A DNA stretch of 37,269 nt from Candidatus Susulua stagnicola (GTDB lineage Bacteria > Omnitrophota > Gorgyraeia > Duberdicusellales > 4484-171), in NCBI GenBank assembly GCA_030765735.1, contig JAVCBZ010000026.1, positions 1 to 37,269 on the forward strand, given 5' to 3'. A program made the translations under genes and the position numbers. This document shows, in pieces, positions 28,860 through 37,125 of the stretch. Within the stretch, counting starts at the first letter, position 1. Every line of letters starts with the position of its first letter. The notes below the pieces were generated by a model. It saw only the letters and a list, made by a program, of their open reading frames with translations, searched no databases and was not told where the DNA came from.

Positions 28860-29792
28860 ATGGAAGAGTGGCAGAAAAAACATATTTTAGGAATAAAAGA
28901 CTTTAGCCGTCAAGAGATTGAAACTGTGCTTTCTTTGGCAGATTCTTTTAAAGAAATTTCTGAAAGAGAGGTTAAAAAAGTTCCGGCCTTGCGCGGTAAG
29001 ACAATCGTTAATTTGTTTTTTGAGTACTCTACTAGAACTAGGACATCCTTTGAACTAGCCGCAAAACGTTTAAGCGCTGATGTGGTAAATTTTTCATTTT
29101 CTACTAGTAGTTTAACTAAAGGTGAGACCATAGTTGATACTATAAAAAATTTAGAAGCCTACCATCCTGACATAATGATAATGAGAATAGGTGTGGGGGC
29201 TTGTTTAAAGTCTTTTTCCCAATATACACAAGCCTCTCTTATAAATGCTGGAGATGGGAACAATGAACATCCTACTCAAGCCCTGTTAGACATGTTTACT
29301 GTAAAAGAAATTAAGGGAACTTTAGAAAATCTAAATGTTTTAATAGTTGGAGATATAGCCCATTCTCGAGTGGCTCGTTCAAATATTTTTGGATTTCAAA
29401 AATTTTCTTCTAATATTACTGTTTGCGGTCCAACCTCACTTATTCCTTACGAATTTGAAAAAATTGGTGTTAAAGTATCTAATGATTTTGATAAAGAAAT
29501 TGAGTCAGCTGACATCATTATGATGCTTAGGATTCAGAAAGAGAGACAAGGAGCCACCTTTTTTCCTACTTTAAGAGAATATGTTGATAGGTTTAGTTTG
29601 ACACCTCAGAGATTAAAAAAAGCTAAGAAAGATTCTTTAGTTATGCATCCTGGGCCAGTAAATTGGGATGTTGAGATAAGTTCTTCATTAAAGGAAAAAG
29701 TGCATCCTTTAATATTAAAACAGGCTGAAAATGGTTTAGCCATAAGGATGGCGGCCTTATATTTAGTAGGAACAAAAAAAAGAGAAATATGA
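28860..29792 (+). CDS. pyrB: Aspartate carbamoyltransferase catalytic subunit
   Basis: 310 aa. NLFFEYSTRTRTSFELAAKRL, NAGDGNNEHPTQALLDMFT, MHPGPVNWDVEI. Confidence 0.97.
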   Translation: MEEWQKKHILGIKDFSRQEIETVLSLADSFKEISEREVKKVPALRGKTIVNLFFEYSTRTRTSFELAAKRLSADVVNFSFSTSSLTKGETIVDTIKNLEAYHPDIMIMRIGVGACLKSFSQYTQASLINAGDGNNEHPTQALLDMFTVKEIKGTLENLNVLIVGDIAHSRVARSNIFGFQKFSSNITVCGPTSLIPYEFEKIGVKVSNDFDKEIESADIIMMLRIQKERQGATFFPTLREYVDRFSLTPQRLKKAKKDSLVMHPGPVNWDVEISSSLKEKVHPLILKQAENGLAIRMAALYLVGTKKREI

Positions 29793-31072
29793 AGTTGTTA
29801 ATAAAAAATTCAATTCTAGTTAATGCTAACGAGACAATTAAAGCTAATTTACTTATTGAGAACGGGAAGATAATTAGTATTGGCAAAGATATCAAAGAGG
29901 CTGACAAGGAAATAGATGCCAAAGGTAAGCATATTTTCCCTGGTTTTATTGATTTGCATACTCATTTACGTACTCCAGGTAGAGAAGGGGAAGAAGATAT
30001 CTTAAGTGGTTCGACTGCTGCTGCTAAGGGAGGGTTTACTACAATTCTTTGTACGCCTAATACTGAGCCAGCAATAGATAATGAGGGCTTGGCTAAGTGG
30101 ATAAGAGAAGAAAGTCAAAGCGTTGGCTTAATAGATATTTACCCAATAGGGGCAATAACTATGAACAGAGAAGGAAAGAAACTAACTGAATTTGGAGCCT
30201 TGAAAAAAGCTGGTTGCCTTGCTTTAAGTGATGATGGGGTTTCGGTAGAGGATACTTTAGTCTTAAGACGGGCTTATGAATATGCTAAGATGTTTGATCT
30301 TTTGGTTATTTCACATTGTGAAGATAGTCAGTTATCTCATGGAGGTAGTATGAGGGAGAGTTTTATTTCATCTAAATATGGGATAGCTGGTATTCCTGAT
30401 ATTGCTGAAAGTTTGATTGTTGCTCGCAATATTGAACTAGCTAAATATCTAGGTGCTAGGATTCATCTTGCTCACATAAGTAGTGCTAAAAGCATAGAGA
30501 TAATAAAAAGAGCTAAAAAAGAAGGAGTAAAAGTCACTGCTGAGACTTGTCCACATTATTTTACTCTAACTATTGATGATCTAGAGAGAGAAGGTTTTCC
30601 GGGAAATTATAAAGTTAACCCGCCATTAGGAGATAAAAAAGATCTTATAGCCATAAAAAAAGCTTTAGCAGATGGCACTATTGATTGCATTGCTACTGAT
30701 CATGCTCCACATTCCTTAGCTGAAAAAGAACTACCATTTGAGCTTGCACCATTTGGTTTTATTGGGTTAGAGATGGCTTTTTCCTTAACCAATAGTTATT
30801 TAGTAAAGGATAAAACTCTTAGCTTAGAAGATGTGGCTAATAAACTTTCAACTCAACCAGCAGCTATTGCTAGGTTAGATAAGCGTGGGAAAATCGCACA
30901 AGGCTATATAGCTGATTTAGTTATCACTGATTTAACCAGGAAGTGGAAAGTAGAAGGGAAAAACTTAGCCTCCAAATCTATGAATACACCATTTTTAGGC
31001 CACGAGTTAGAAGGAACGATAGAACAAACCATTAAAAAGGGTAAAGTTATTTATTCCCGCCTTAAAGACTAA
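29789..31072 (+). CDS. pyrC: Dihydroorotase
   Basis: 427 aa. FPGFIDLHTHLRTPGREGEEDILSG, IDCIATDHAPHSLAEKE. Confidence 0.97.
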   Translation: MKLLIKNSILVNANETIKANLLIENGKIISIGKDIKEADKEIDAKGKHIFPGFIDLHTHLRTPGREGEEDILSGSTAAAKGGFTTILCTPNTEPAIDNEGLAKWIREESQSVGLIDIYPIGAITMNREGKKLTEFGALKKAGCLALSDDGVSVEDTLVLRRAYEYAKMFDLLVISHCEDSQLSHGGSMRESFISSKYGIAGIPDIAESLIVARNIELAKYLGARIHLAHISSAKSIEIIKRAKKEGVKVTAETCPHYFTLTIDDLEREGFPGNYKVNPPLGDKKDLIAIKKALADGTIDCIATDHAPHSLAEKELPFELAPFGFIGLEMAFSLTNSYLVKDKTLSLEDVANKLSTQPAAIARLDKRGKIAQGYIADLVITDLTRKWKVEGKNLASKSMNTPFLGHELEGTIEQTIKKGKVIYSRLKD

Positions 31073-31279
31073 TTTCAATATATCTTTTGACACTTTTAGC
31101 TATTGGAGCGATAATTTAGAAAAATTAACAACCAAATGTTTTAGGGAGTAAATATTGTGTTGATAAGAAAAGTAAGAGATAAGGAGATTGAAGTAATTTC
31201 TGGTTACGGCAGAGAGTATGGTATAATTAATATCTTTGGTGGATAGATAAAAGAATAATAAAAATTAATCTAAATAAAA

Positions 31280-31318
31280 GTCCCCGTAGCTTCCACCTAC
31301 GCTAAAGCTACGGTGGAC
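31280..31318. repeat. REP-like palindrome
   Basis: GTCC-CCGTAGCTT-ccacctacgcta-AAGCTACGG-t-GGAC. Alternative pairing TCCACC (31292-31297) / GGTGGA (31312-31317). Confidence 0.65.
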
Positions 31319-31389
31319 TAATTCGACTATATAATTTTTCTGCATTTTTGGCTTGAAAAATTATAGTCTCATTGAGCAACGGATACATT

Positions 31390-31461
31390 GCCCCTTTAGC
31401 TTAACGGATAAAGCACAAGCCTCCGGAGCTTGGGATGGAAGTTCGATTCTTCCAAGGGGCA
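31390..31461 (+). tRNA. tRNA-Arg(CCG)
   Basis: GCCCCTTTAGCTTAACGGATAAAGCACAAGCCTCCGGAGCTTGGGATGGAAGTTCGATTCTTCCAAGGGGCA. Anticodon CCG. Confidence 0.95.
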
Positions 31462-31754
31462 TTAAAAATAAGTTATATCATTCTAGCTCTGAAGCAAAAG
31501 ATGCTAATCAATATGTAGATGTTAAAATTCCTACTGGGTTAGGTTATGCTAGAAATATTTTGGTAGTAAGGGCTTCAGATGCAATAGTCGCTATTAATGG
31601 AGAGAATGGAACTTTGTCAGAAATTGCTTTTGGTCTTGATGAAGAAAAAATAATTGTTGGTATAGAAACTTGGCAAATAAAGGGAGTAAAAAAAGTAAAT
31701 AGTGCTCAGGAAGCAGTGAACTATATAAAGAAAAAGGTGAAAAATGCTAAATAA
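31462..31754 (+). pseudogene. 5'-truncated TIGR00725-family (SLOG/LOG-like) gene remnant
   Basis: Residues after the tRNA read ...SSEAKDANQYVDVKIPTGLGYARNILVVRASDAIVAINGENGTLSEIAFGLDEEKIIVGIETWQIKGVKKVNSAQEAVNYI, matching the C-terminal half of TIGR00725. The N-terminal GGxGGVM half is missing. Confidence 0.65.
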
Positions 31755-32256
31755 AAAAGAAATCAATCATTTAATTAAAGAAAAAAACTTAATTGAGAAT
31801 TATATTAACTTAGATAAACAATTGGCTCCTAATGGCTTTGATTTAACTGTTGGTAAAATTTTTGAATTTGAATCTGCTGGAGACATAGATTTTTCTAACT
31901 CTGAGAGAGTAGTTCCCCAGGGAAAAGAATTGATTCCAGAAAAAATAAAGCAAGAGGATACATGTGGATGGTGGGTGTTACCACAAGGTGCCTACAAAAT
32001 AAGGACCAATGAGGCTGTAAATTTACCTAATAATTTAGCGGCTTTAGGGTTTACACGTACTTCACTTCTTAGAATGGGAGCGCTCACCCAAAATGGGGTT
32101 TGGGATGCTGGCTTTAAGGGTAAGGGTGAATTTATTTTAGTAGTTTCAAACTCAAAAGGAATAAATATTAAACAAAATGCTAGAGTTGTCCAACTAATAT
32201 TTATTGGACTTGAAGAGACAGAAGAGTATCAAGGAATTTTTAAAAATTTAAAGTAA
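31744..32256 (+). CDS. dUTPase / dCTP deaminase family protein
   Basis: 170 aa. LAPNGFDLTVGKIFEF, RTSLLRMGALTQNGVWDAGFKGKGEFILVV, RVVQLIFI. Confidence 0.85.
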   Translation: MLNKKEINHLIKEKNLIENYINLDKQLAPNGFDLTVGKIFEFESAGDIDFSNSERVVPQGKELIPEKIKQEDTCGWWVLPQGAYKIRTNEAVNLPNNLAALGFTRTSLLRMGALTQNGVWDAGFKGKGEFILVVSNSKGINIKQNARVVQLIFIGLEETEEYQGIFKNLK

Positions 32257-32268
32257 AAATCGATAAAT

Positions 32269-32505
32269 ATGGATCAAGGGCATTTTGATTATAAGAGTGT
32301 GTCTGAAGAGAGCGAAAGTTTAGATTTTGAAAAGTTAGTTCCTTGCCCACATTGTAATAAACCTATTCCTAACGATGCAACAATGTGTCTTTATTGTGGG
32401 GAAGAGGTTTCTTTTTCTAAAAAAAGTCCCTGGTTTTTAAGCGTAGCCATTATATTAATAATAGTTTTACTATTGTTTTTTCTAAAATCTATTAAAGGGG
32501 GATAA
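32269..32505 (+). CDS. Zinc-ribbon, single-TM small protein
   Basis: 78 aa. CPHCNKPIPNDATMCLYCGEE, then a hydrophobic C-terminal segment. Confidence 0.75.
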   Translation: MDQGHFDYKSVSEESESLDFEKLVPCPHCNKPIPNDATMCLYCGEEVSFSKKSPWFLSVAIILIIVLLLFFLKSIKGG

Positions 32506-33306
32506 ATGCCTGAATTGCCAGAAGTTGAGACAATAAAAAGAGAACTTGTTGTAAAAATTACCAATAAAAAAATTGTTAATTTTAAAACAACTAAATCAAC
32601 ACTTATCAAAGAGCCTTCAGCCAATGAATTTAAAAAAGGTATAATTGGCCAAGAAGTTAAACAAGTAATCCGTAAAGCAAAATTACTTATAATTAAATTA
32701 GAAGAAGATAAATTTTTAGTAATTCACTTAAGAATAGCTGGCTGGCTTCTTTATGGAGAGGAAGACCCTGGAGCTCGAGCAGTGTTTTACCTCTCAGATG
32801 GAAAGGTCTTAAATTATATGGATTCCAGAGTGTTGGGAGAATTAAGACTATGCAAAGATTATAAGGATTTAAACTTTATAAAAAAATTAGGCCCTGAAGC
32901 TTTAGACATAAGCTTAAGTAAATTTAGAGAAACGCTGGTTTCTAAAAAAACTAAAATAAAAGTTCTTCTTTTGGATCAAACCTTAATCTCTGGATTAGGG
33001 AATATCTATGTTCAAGAAGCTTTATTTTTAGCTAAAATAGATCCGCGAAGAACAGCTAATTCCTTAAGTGAAAAAGAGATAAAATTACTTCATGAGAAAA
33101 TAGTTTCAATATTAAAAGAAGCTATAAAATATAAAGGATCTTCAGTTAACAGCTATAGGGATTTAGGTGGCGACAGGGGTGGCATGGAGAAGCGATTGAA
33201 AGTATATGGGAAAAAAGACGAAAGCTGCTACTTTTGCAAAAAACCTTTGACGAAAATATTTTTAGGAGGAAGAGGGACTTGTTTTTGTTCCCATTGTCAG
33301 AAATGA
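32506..33306 (+). CDS. mutM: Formamidopyrimidine-DNA glycosylase
   Basis: 266 aa. MPELPEVETIKREL, DQTLISGLGNIYVQEALF, C-terminal zinc finger CYFCKKPL...CFCSHCQK. Confidence 0.97.
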   Translation: MPELPEVETIKRELVVKITNKKIVNFKTTKSTLIKEPSANEFKKGIIGQEVKQVIRKAKLLIIKLEEDKFLVIHLRIAGWLLYGEEDPGARAVFYLSDGKVLNYMDSRVLGELRLCKDYKDLNFIKKLGPEALDISLSKFRETLVSKKTKIKVLLLDQTLISGLGNIYVQEALFLAKIDPRRTANSLSEKEIKLLHEKIVSILKEAIKYKGSSVNSYRDLGGDRGGMEKRLKVYGKKDESCYFCKKPLTKIFLGGRGTCFCSHCQK

Positions 33307-35129
33307 GTGACTCTCTTAATCATCTTTATAATTTAAAACCACCTTATGTGTTTCTTGATACTATGGACAAGGCCCAAGAAGAGAAAAGTTCCTTTTTATT
33401 TTCTAACTTTAAAGATGTTGTTATTTTCAAGGCAGGGGACGATTTAGAGTTATTTTTTAAAAAATTAGAAAATTATTCCAAAAAAGGCTATTGGCTTGCT
33501 GGTTATTTTTCTTATGAATTTGGATATTTTTTAGAACCAGCTTATCGACTTTTAAGAGTAGGATTAAAAGGACCATTAGCTTGGGTAGGGGTGTGTAGGA
33601 AACCGATAATAACAAATAAAAATAAAAGCACTAATCAACAAAGCTCTAATTTTTCCTTAGGTGAGCCTGCATACAAAATAGAAAATATAAAACCAAACAT
33701 TAGTCAGACAGAATATAATCAGAAAATAAAAAAAATAAAACAATATCTTAAACAAGGGATCACTTATCAAGTTAATTTTACTTTTAAAGAAAAGTTTTTT
33801 TTTAAAGGGAATGCGGTAAGTTTATATTCGGATTTAAGAAAGGCCCAGCCAACCTCTTATTCAGCATTAATTAATACTAAGCAAGAGCAGATACTTTCAT
33901 TATCGCCAGAGTTATTTTTTAAAACAGACAAGAATGAAATTATTGCTCGGCCAATGAAAGGGACAACCAAGAGAGGAGAAACAAAAGAGAAAGATTGCAA
34001 AAGCAGGAGTGAATTAAAAAATAGCAAAAAAATAAAAGCTGAGAATTTAATGATAGTAGATTTATTACGAAATGATTTAGGAAGAATTTCTGAATTAGTG
34101 CGGACGCCTAAGCTTTTTGATATTGAGAAACATCCTACTTTGTATCAAATGACTTCAACCATAGAAGGAAAACTAAAGAGGAATATAAGATTAAAAGAGA
34201 TGTTTTCTTCCTTGTTTCCCTGTGGGTCAGTAACTGGAGCACCTAAGATAAAAACAATTGAGATTATAAAAGAATTAGAGAAAGAACCTAGAGGGATATA
34301 TACTGGGGCAATTGGCTATATTTCACCGAAGAAGAAAAGTTGTTTTAATGTTGCCATAAGAACTGTTTGGATTAAAAGGAATAAAGGAGAATTAGGTATT
34401 GGTGGAGGGATAGTTTATGATTCTAAGGCTAAGGATGAATATGAGGAAGCTTTGCTTAAGGGAAAATTTTTTCGAGATGGGTTAGAAAAAACAGGGCTTA
34501 TTGAAAGCATTCTTTGGGATAAGAGCAAAGGGTATTTTCTCTTGGGTTTACATCTAAAGAGATTAAGAAAATCAGCTCAATATTTTTCTTATCCTTATCG
34601 AGAGAAAGAGATTAAAGATAAGTTAAGACAAATAATAAAAAATAAAAAAAGAGATGTAAAGGTAAGACTGGTCTTATTTTTTGATGGGAGGATTAATGTT
34701 AAAGCAGAGACTTTAAAAAAAATCAAAAGTCCGGTCAAGATAAGAATTAGTGAAAAGAGAATAGACTCTAAGAATAGATTTCTTTATCATAAAACCACTA
34801 ATAGAACATTTTACGACCAAGAAAGAAGCAAGGGTTTAGCTAAGGGTTACTTTGAAACTATTTTTTTAAATCAGGAAGGACAACTTACCGAAGGAGCCAT
34901 TAGCAATATATTTATCTTAAAGAACAAAAAGCTATATACGCCATTGGTTAAGAGTGGTCTTTTACCAGGGGTATTAAGAGAAAGCCTTATAAGCAAAGAA
35001 AAAGCCAAAGAAAAAGTACTCTATTTAAAGGATTTGGAAACTGCTGAAGAAATCTACATAGGAAATTCTGTGAGAAAGCTTTTATTCGTAAGAAAGCCTT
35101 GGTTTTCTTCCATTGTTAAACCAAGATAA
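33303..35129 (+). CDS. pabB: Aminodeoxychorismate synthase component I fused to aminodeoxychorismate lyase (PabB-PabC)
   Basis: Likely start ATG at 33303 (ATGA overlap with mutM), not 33234. ARPMKGTTKRGE, CGSVTGAPKIKTIEII; C-terminal class-IV aminotransferase domain (QLTEGAISNIFI). Confidence 0.9.
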   Translation: MSDSLNHLYNLKPPYVFLDTMDKAQEEKSSFLFSNFKDVVIFKAGDDLELFFKKLENYSKKGYWLAGYFSYEFGYFLEPAYRLLRVGLKGPLAWVGVCRKPIITNKNKSTNQQSSNFSLGEPAYKIENIKPNISQTEYNQKIKKIKQYLKQGITYQVNFTFKEKFFFKGNAVSLYSDLRKAQPTSYSALINTKQEQILSLSPELFFKTDKNEIIARPMKGTTKRGETKEKDCKSRSELKNSKKIKAENLMIVDLLRNDLGRISELVRTPKLFDIEKHPTLYQMTSTIEGKLKRNIRLKEMFSSLFPCGSVTGAPKIKTIEIIKELEKEPRGIYTGAIGYISPKKKSCFNVAIRTVWIKRNKGELGIGGGIVYDSKAKDEYEEALLKGKFFRDGLEKTGLIESILWDKSKGYFLLGLHLKRLRKSAQYFSYPYREKEIKDKLRQIIKNKKRDVKVRLVLFFDGRINVKAETLKKIKSPVKIRISEKRIDSKNRFLYHKTTNRTFYDQERSKGLAKGYFETIFLNQEGQLTEGAISNIFILKNKKLYTPLVKSGLLPGVLRESLISKEKAKEKVLYLKDLETAEEIYIGNSVRKLLFVRKPWFSSIVKPR

Positions 35130-35149
35130 TCTGCTATAATGCTGAAAGT

Positions 35150-35926
35150 ATGAGCAAGTTTGATGCCCCTAAAGAACTTACCGTAAGAGTTAAAAAAATT
35201 AGTAAAGTTAAGAATGATATTTTTCTTTTAAGCTTTGATTCTGTTTATATCTCAAAAAAAGCTTATCCTGGACAATTTATTCATATTAAGATAATTAAAA
35301 CTATTTTAAGAAGGCCGTTTAGCATACATTGTGTTAAGGGAAAAACTGTATTTGTTCTTTTTAGAATTAGAGGACGAGGGACTAAGATTTTGGCTGAGTA
35401 TAAAACTGGAGATAAATTAAATATGATTGGTCCTTTAGGAAAGGGATTTAGCTTGAATATTAAAAGTAGTAGGAATATTCTTCTTGGCGGGGGGTTAGGC
35501 GTTGCGCCATTAGTTTTTCTTGCTGATAGATTAAAGGAACTTAAGCCGATTATTATTTTAGGAGCAAAAAATAAAGATGAAGTTATATGCGTGGATAAGT
35601 TTAAAAGGAGAGGGAGCAAAGTTTATCTTGCAACTGAAGATGGGTCAATTGGTAAGAAGGGTACTGCAGTAGATATCTTAAAAAGTTTTTTTAATAAATT
35701 TAACAAGAGTGATAAAATAAATTTGTATGCTTGTGGACCTGAAGGCATGTTTAAAGGAATAAGAAAAGCTATTGGTAATAATAAAAATGTAAATTGCCAA
35801 GTTTCTTTTGAGCAGTTTATGGGCTGTGGAATAGGAGTCTGTTGTGGATGTACTATTGAGACTAAGAATGGTTACAAAAAAGTATGTAAAGATGGTCCGG
35901 TGTTTGATATCAACGATATTTGGTAG
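35150..35926 (+). CDS. pyrK: Dihydroorotate dehydrogenase electron transfer subunit (PyrK-like)
   Basis: 258 aa. PGQFIHIK, RRPFSIH, LLGGGLGVAPLVFLA, YACGPEGM, C-terminal 2Fe-2S motif CGIGVCCGCTIETKNGYKKVCKDGPVF. Confidence 0.92.
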   Translation: MSKFDAPKELTVRVKKISKVKNDIFLLSFDSVYISKKAYPGQFIHIKIIKTILRRPFSIHCVKGKTVFVLFRIRGRGTKILAEYKTGDKLNMIGPLGKGFSLNIKSSRNILLGGGLGVAPLVFLADRLKELKPIIILGAKNKDEVICVDKFKRRGSKVYLATEDGSIGKKGTAVDILKSFFNKFNKSDKINLYACGPEGMFKGIRKAIGNNKNVNCQVSFEQFMGCGIGVCCGCTIETKNGYKKVCKDGPVFDINDIW

Positions 35927-35941
35927 AAGAGAGGTATAGGT

Positions 35942-36298
35942 ATGTGGTATACGTATATAGCTTTAGGATTAGGGGCAGGAATTGCTAGCGGGTTCTTGGG
36001 TATTGGCGGAGGGTCAATACTAATTCCAGTAATGGTATATATGTTTGGGCTTACTCAACATCAAGCTCAAGGCACAACTTTAGCTTTAATGATTCCACCG
36101 ATAGGCTTGTTAGCTGCTTGGAAGTATTACTCTGAAGGCAACGTTAAATTAAACATGGCGACCTTTATCTGTATTGGATTTTTATTTGGAGCATTAATCG
36201 GGGCAATTTTTGTTCACAAAGTACCAGCTCCTATATTAAAGAAGGTCTTTGGGATATTTCTATTTTTAATATCTTTAAAAATGATTTTAGGAAAATGA
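35942..36298 (+). CDS. Half-length TauE/SafE-type membrane permease
   Basis: 118 aa. GLGAGIASGFLGIGGGSILIPVMVYMFGLTQHQAQGTTLALMIPP is the typical first repeat of TauE/SafE. Confidence 0.85.
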   Translation: MWYTYIALGLGAGIASGFLGIGGGSILIPVMVYMFGLTQHQAQGTTLALMIPPIGLLAAWKYYSEGNVKLNMATFICIGFLFGALIGAIFVHKVPAPILKKVFGIFLFLISLKMILGK

Positions 36299-36335
36299 AA
36301 TAACAGGGTCCGGTCTCTACATATTTTGTTATATT

Positions 36336-36692
36336 CTAAAAATAGATTCCCAAATGTATAAGCAGAGAGTTTTCAATTTCTTTTAGTTTTTTAAGCGAAG
36401 CTTTCCCCAAAGGTTTTATCAGCCGTTTCTTATCTATAGTTCTTATCTGGTTGCATTTTACTTTAGAATTTTTAGGGAGTCCTGATTCTTGAGAGGGTAG
36501 AAGTGTTTCGAAAGGGTAAATCTTTTCTGTATTAGAAGTGATAGGAAGAACAGTTACGGTTTGCGCAACTTGATTGTTTATGTCATTGGAAATTATTAAA
36601 GCGGGACGAGTTTTATTAATTTCGGAGCCAATCGTTGGATCTAAACATACAAGATAAATTTCGCCCCTTTCCGGATGTTTTTTTAATCCCAT
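36336..36692 (-). CDS. mazF: MazF/PemK-family mRNA interferase toxin
   Basis: 118 aa. RGEIYLVCLDPTIGSEINKTRPALIISND, TVTVLPITSN, KVKCNQIRTIDKKRL. Confidence 0.95.
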   Translation of the reverse strand: MGLKKHPERGEIYLVCLDPTIGSEINKTRPALIISNDINNQVAQTVTVLPITSNTEKIYPFETLLPSQESGLPKNSKVKCNQIRTIDKKRLIKPLGKASLKKLKEIENSLLIHLGIYF

Positions 36693-36904
36693 TCTTCTAG
36701 GCCTGCCTTTCCCCAGTTAGCTTGTAACTTCGTATCTTCTTTGGATGTTGCTTTGTATCCTTCTAATAGGAGATTCTCTATTTTTTCCTTCCTTTCTAGT
36801 TCAAACTTTTCTTCCAATGCTAAGGCAATGAAGCGACTTTTATTGCGTTTGCTTGTTAGTTTTTTTGCTATTTCATTTGGTAGTGTAATGTTCAAACGGG
36901 TCAT
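36683..36904 (-). CDS. Ribbon-helix-helix antitoxin (MazE-like)
   Basis: MTRLNITLPNEIAKKLTSKRNKSRFIALALEEKFE. ATG at 36904 preferred over GTG at 36913 because GGAGGTGA lies immediately upstream. Overlaps the mazF start. Confidence 0.85.
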   Translation of the reverse strand: MTRLNITLPNEIAKKLTSKRNKSRFIALALEEKFELERKEKIENLLLEGYKATSKEDTKLQANWGKAGLEEWD

Positions 36905-36924
36905 GTGTATCACCTCCTGTATAA

Positions 36925-36953
36925 AGTATACAATATATTATGCGCATTGTCAA
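36925..36953 (-). promoter_or_regulatory. Toxin-antitoxin promoter
   Basis: Minus strand TTGACA (36953-36948), 17-nt spacer, TATACT (36930-36925). The -10 lies in GTATA-CTT-TATAC, a likely operator. Confidence 0.75.
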
Positions 36954-37078
36954 TACACAAGCATTAAATATTCTGAAAACAGTTTCAGTGATATTTTTGG
37001 AATTTAAATTCTTAGTCTAACATTCAAACTCAGCTGCCCTTCGAAGTTCCGAAGGAGCGAAGTAGGGTCAGGTGCATT

Positions 37079-37125
37079 GGTTTGATATGTTTTATTTATT
37101 TTATCCAATTATATTTTATCAAACC
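37079..37125. repeat. Inverted repeat at the RAYT gene 3' end
   Basis: GGTTTGATA (37079-37087) / TATCAAACC (37117-37125), with additional TGCA/TGCA flanks. Confidence 0.65.

Noticed and set aside
31159-31245. Tiny frame VLIRKVRDKEIEVISGYGREYGIINIFGG (29 aa)
   Set aside because: Too short, no recognisable family; not supportable as a gene.
31353-31461. N-terminal part of the 133-aa ORF
   Set aside because: It is the sense translation of tRNA-Arg, not a protein-coding N-terminus.
36299-36335. GGTCCGGTCTC after the TauE gene as a second PyrR site
   Set aside because: Shares only TCCGG with the real leader; lacks the GAGGCC loop and any downstream terminator/pyr gene.
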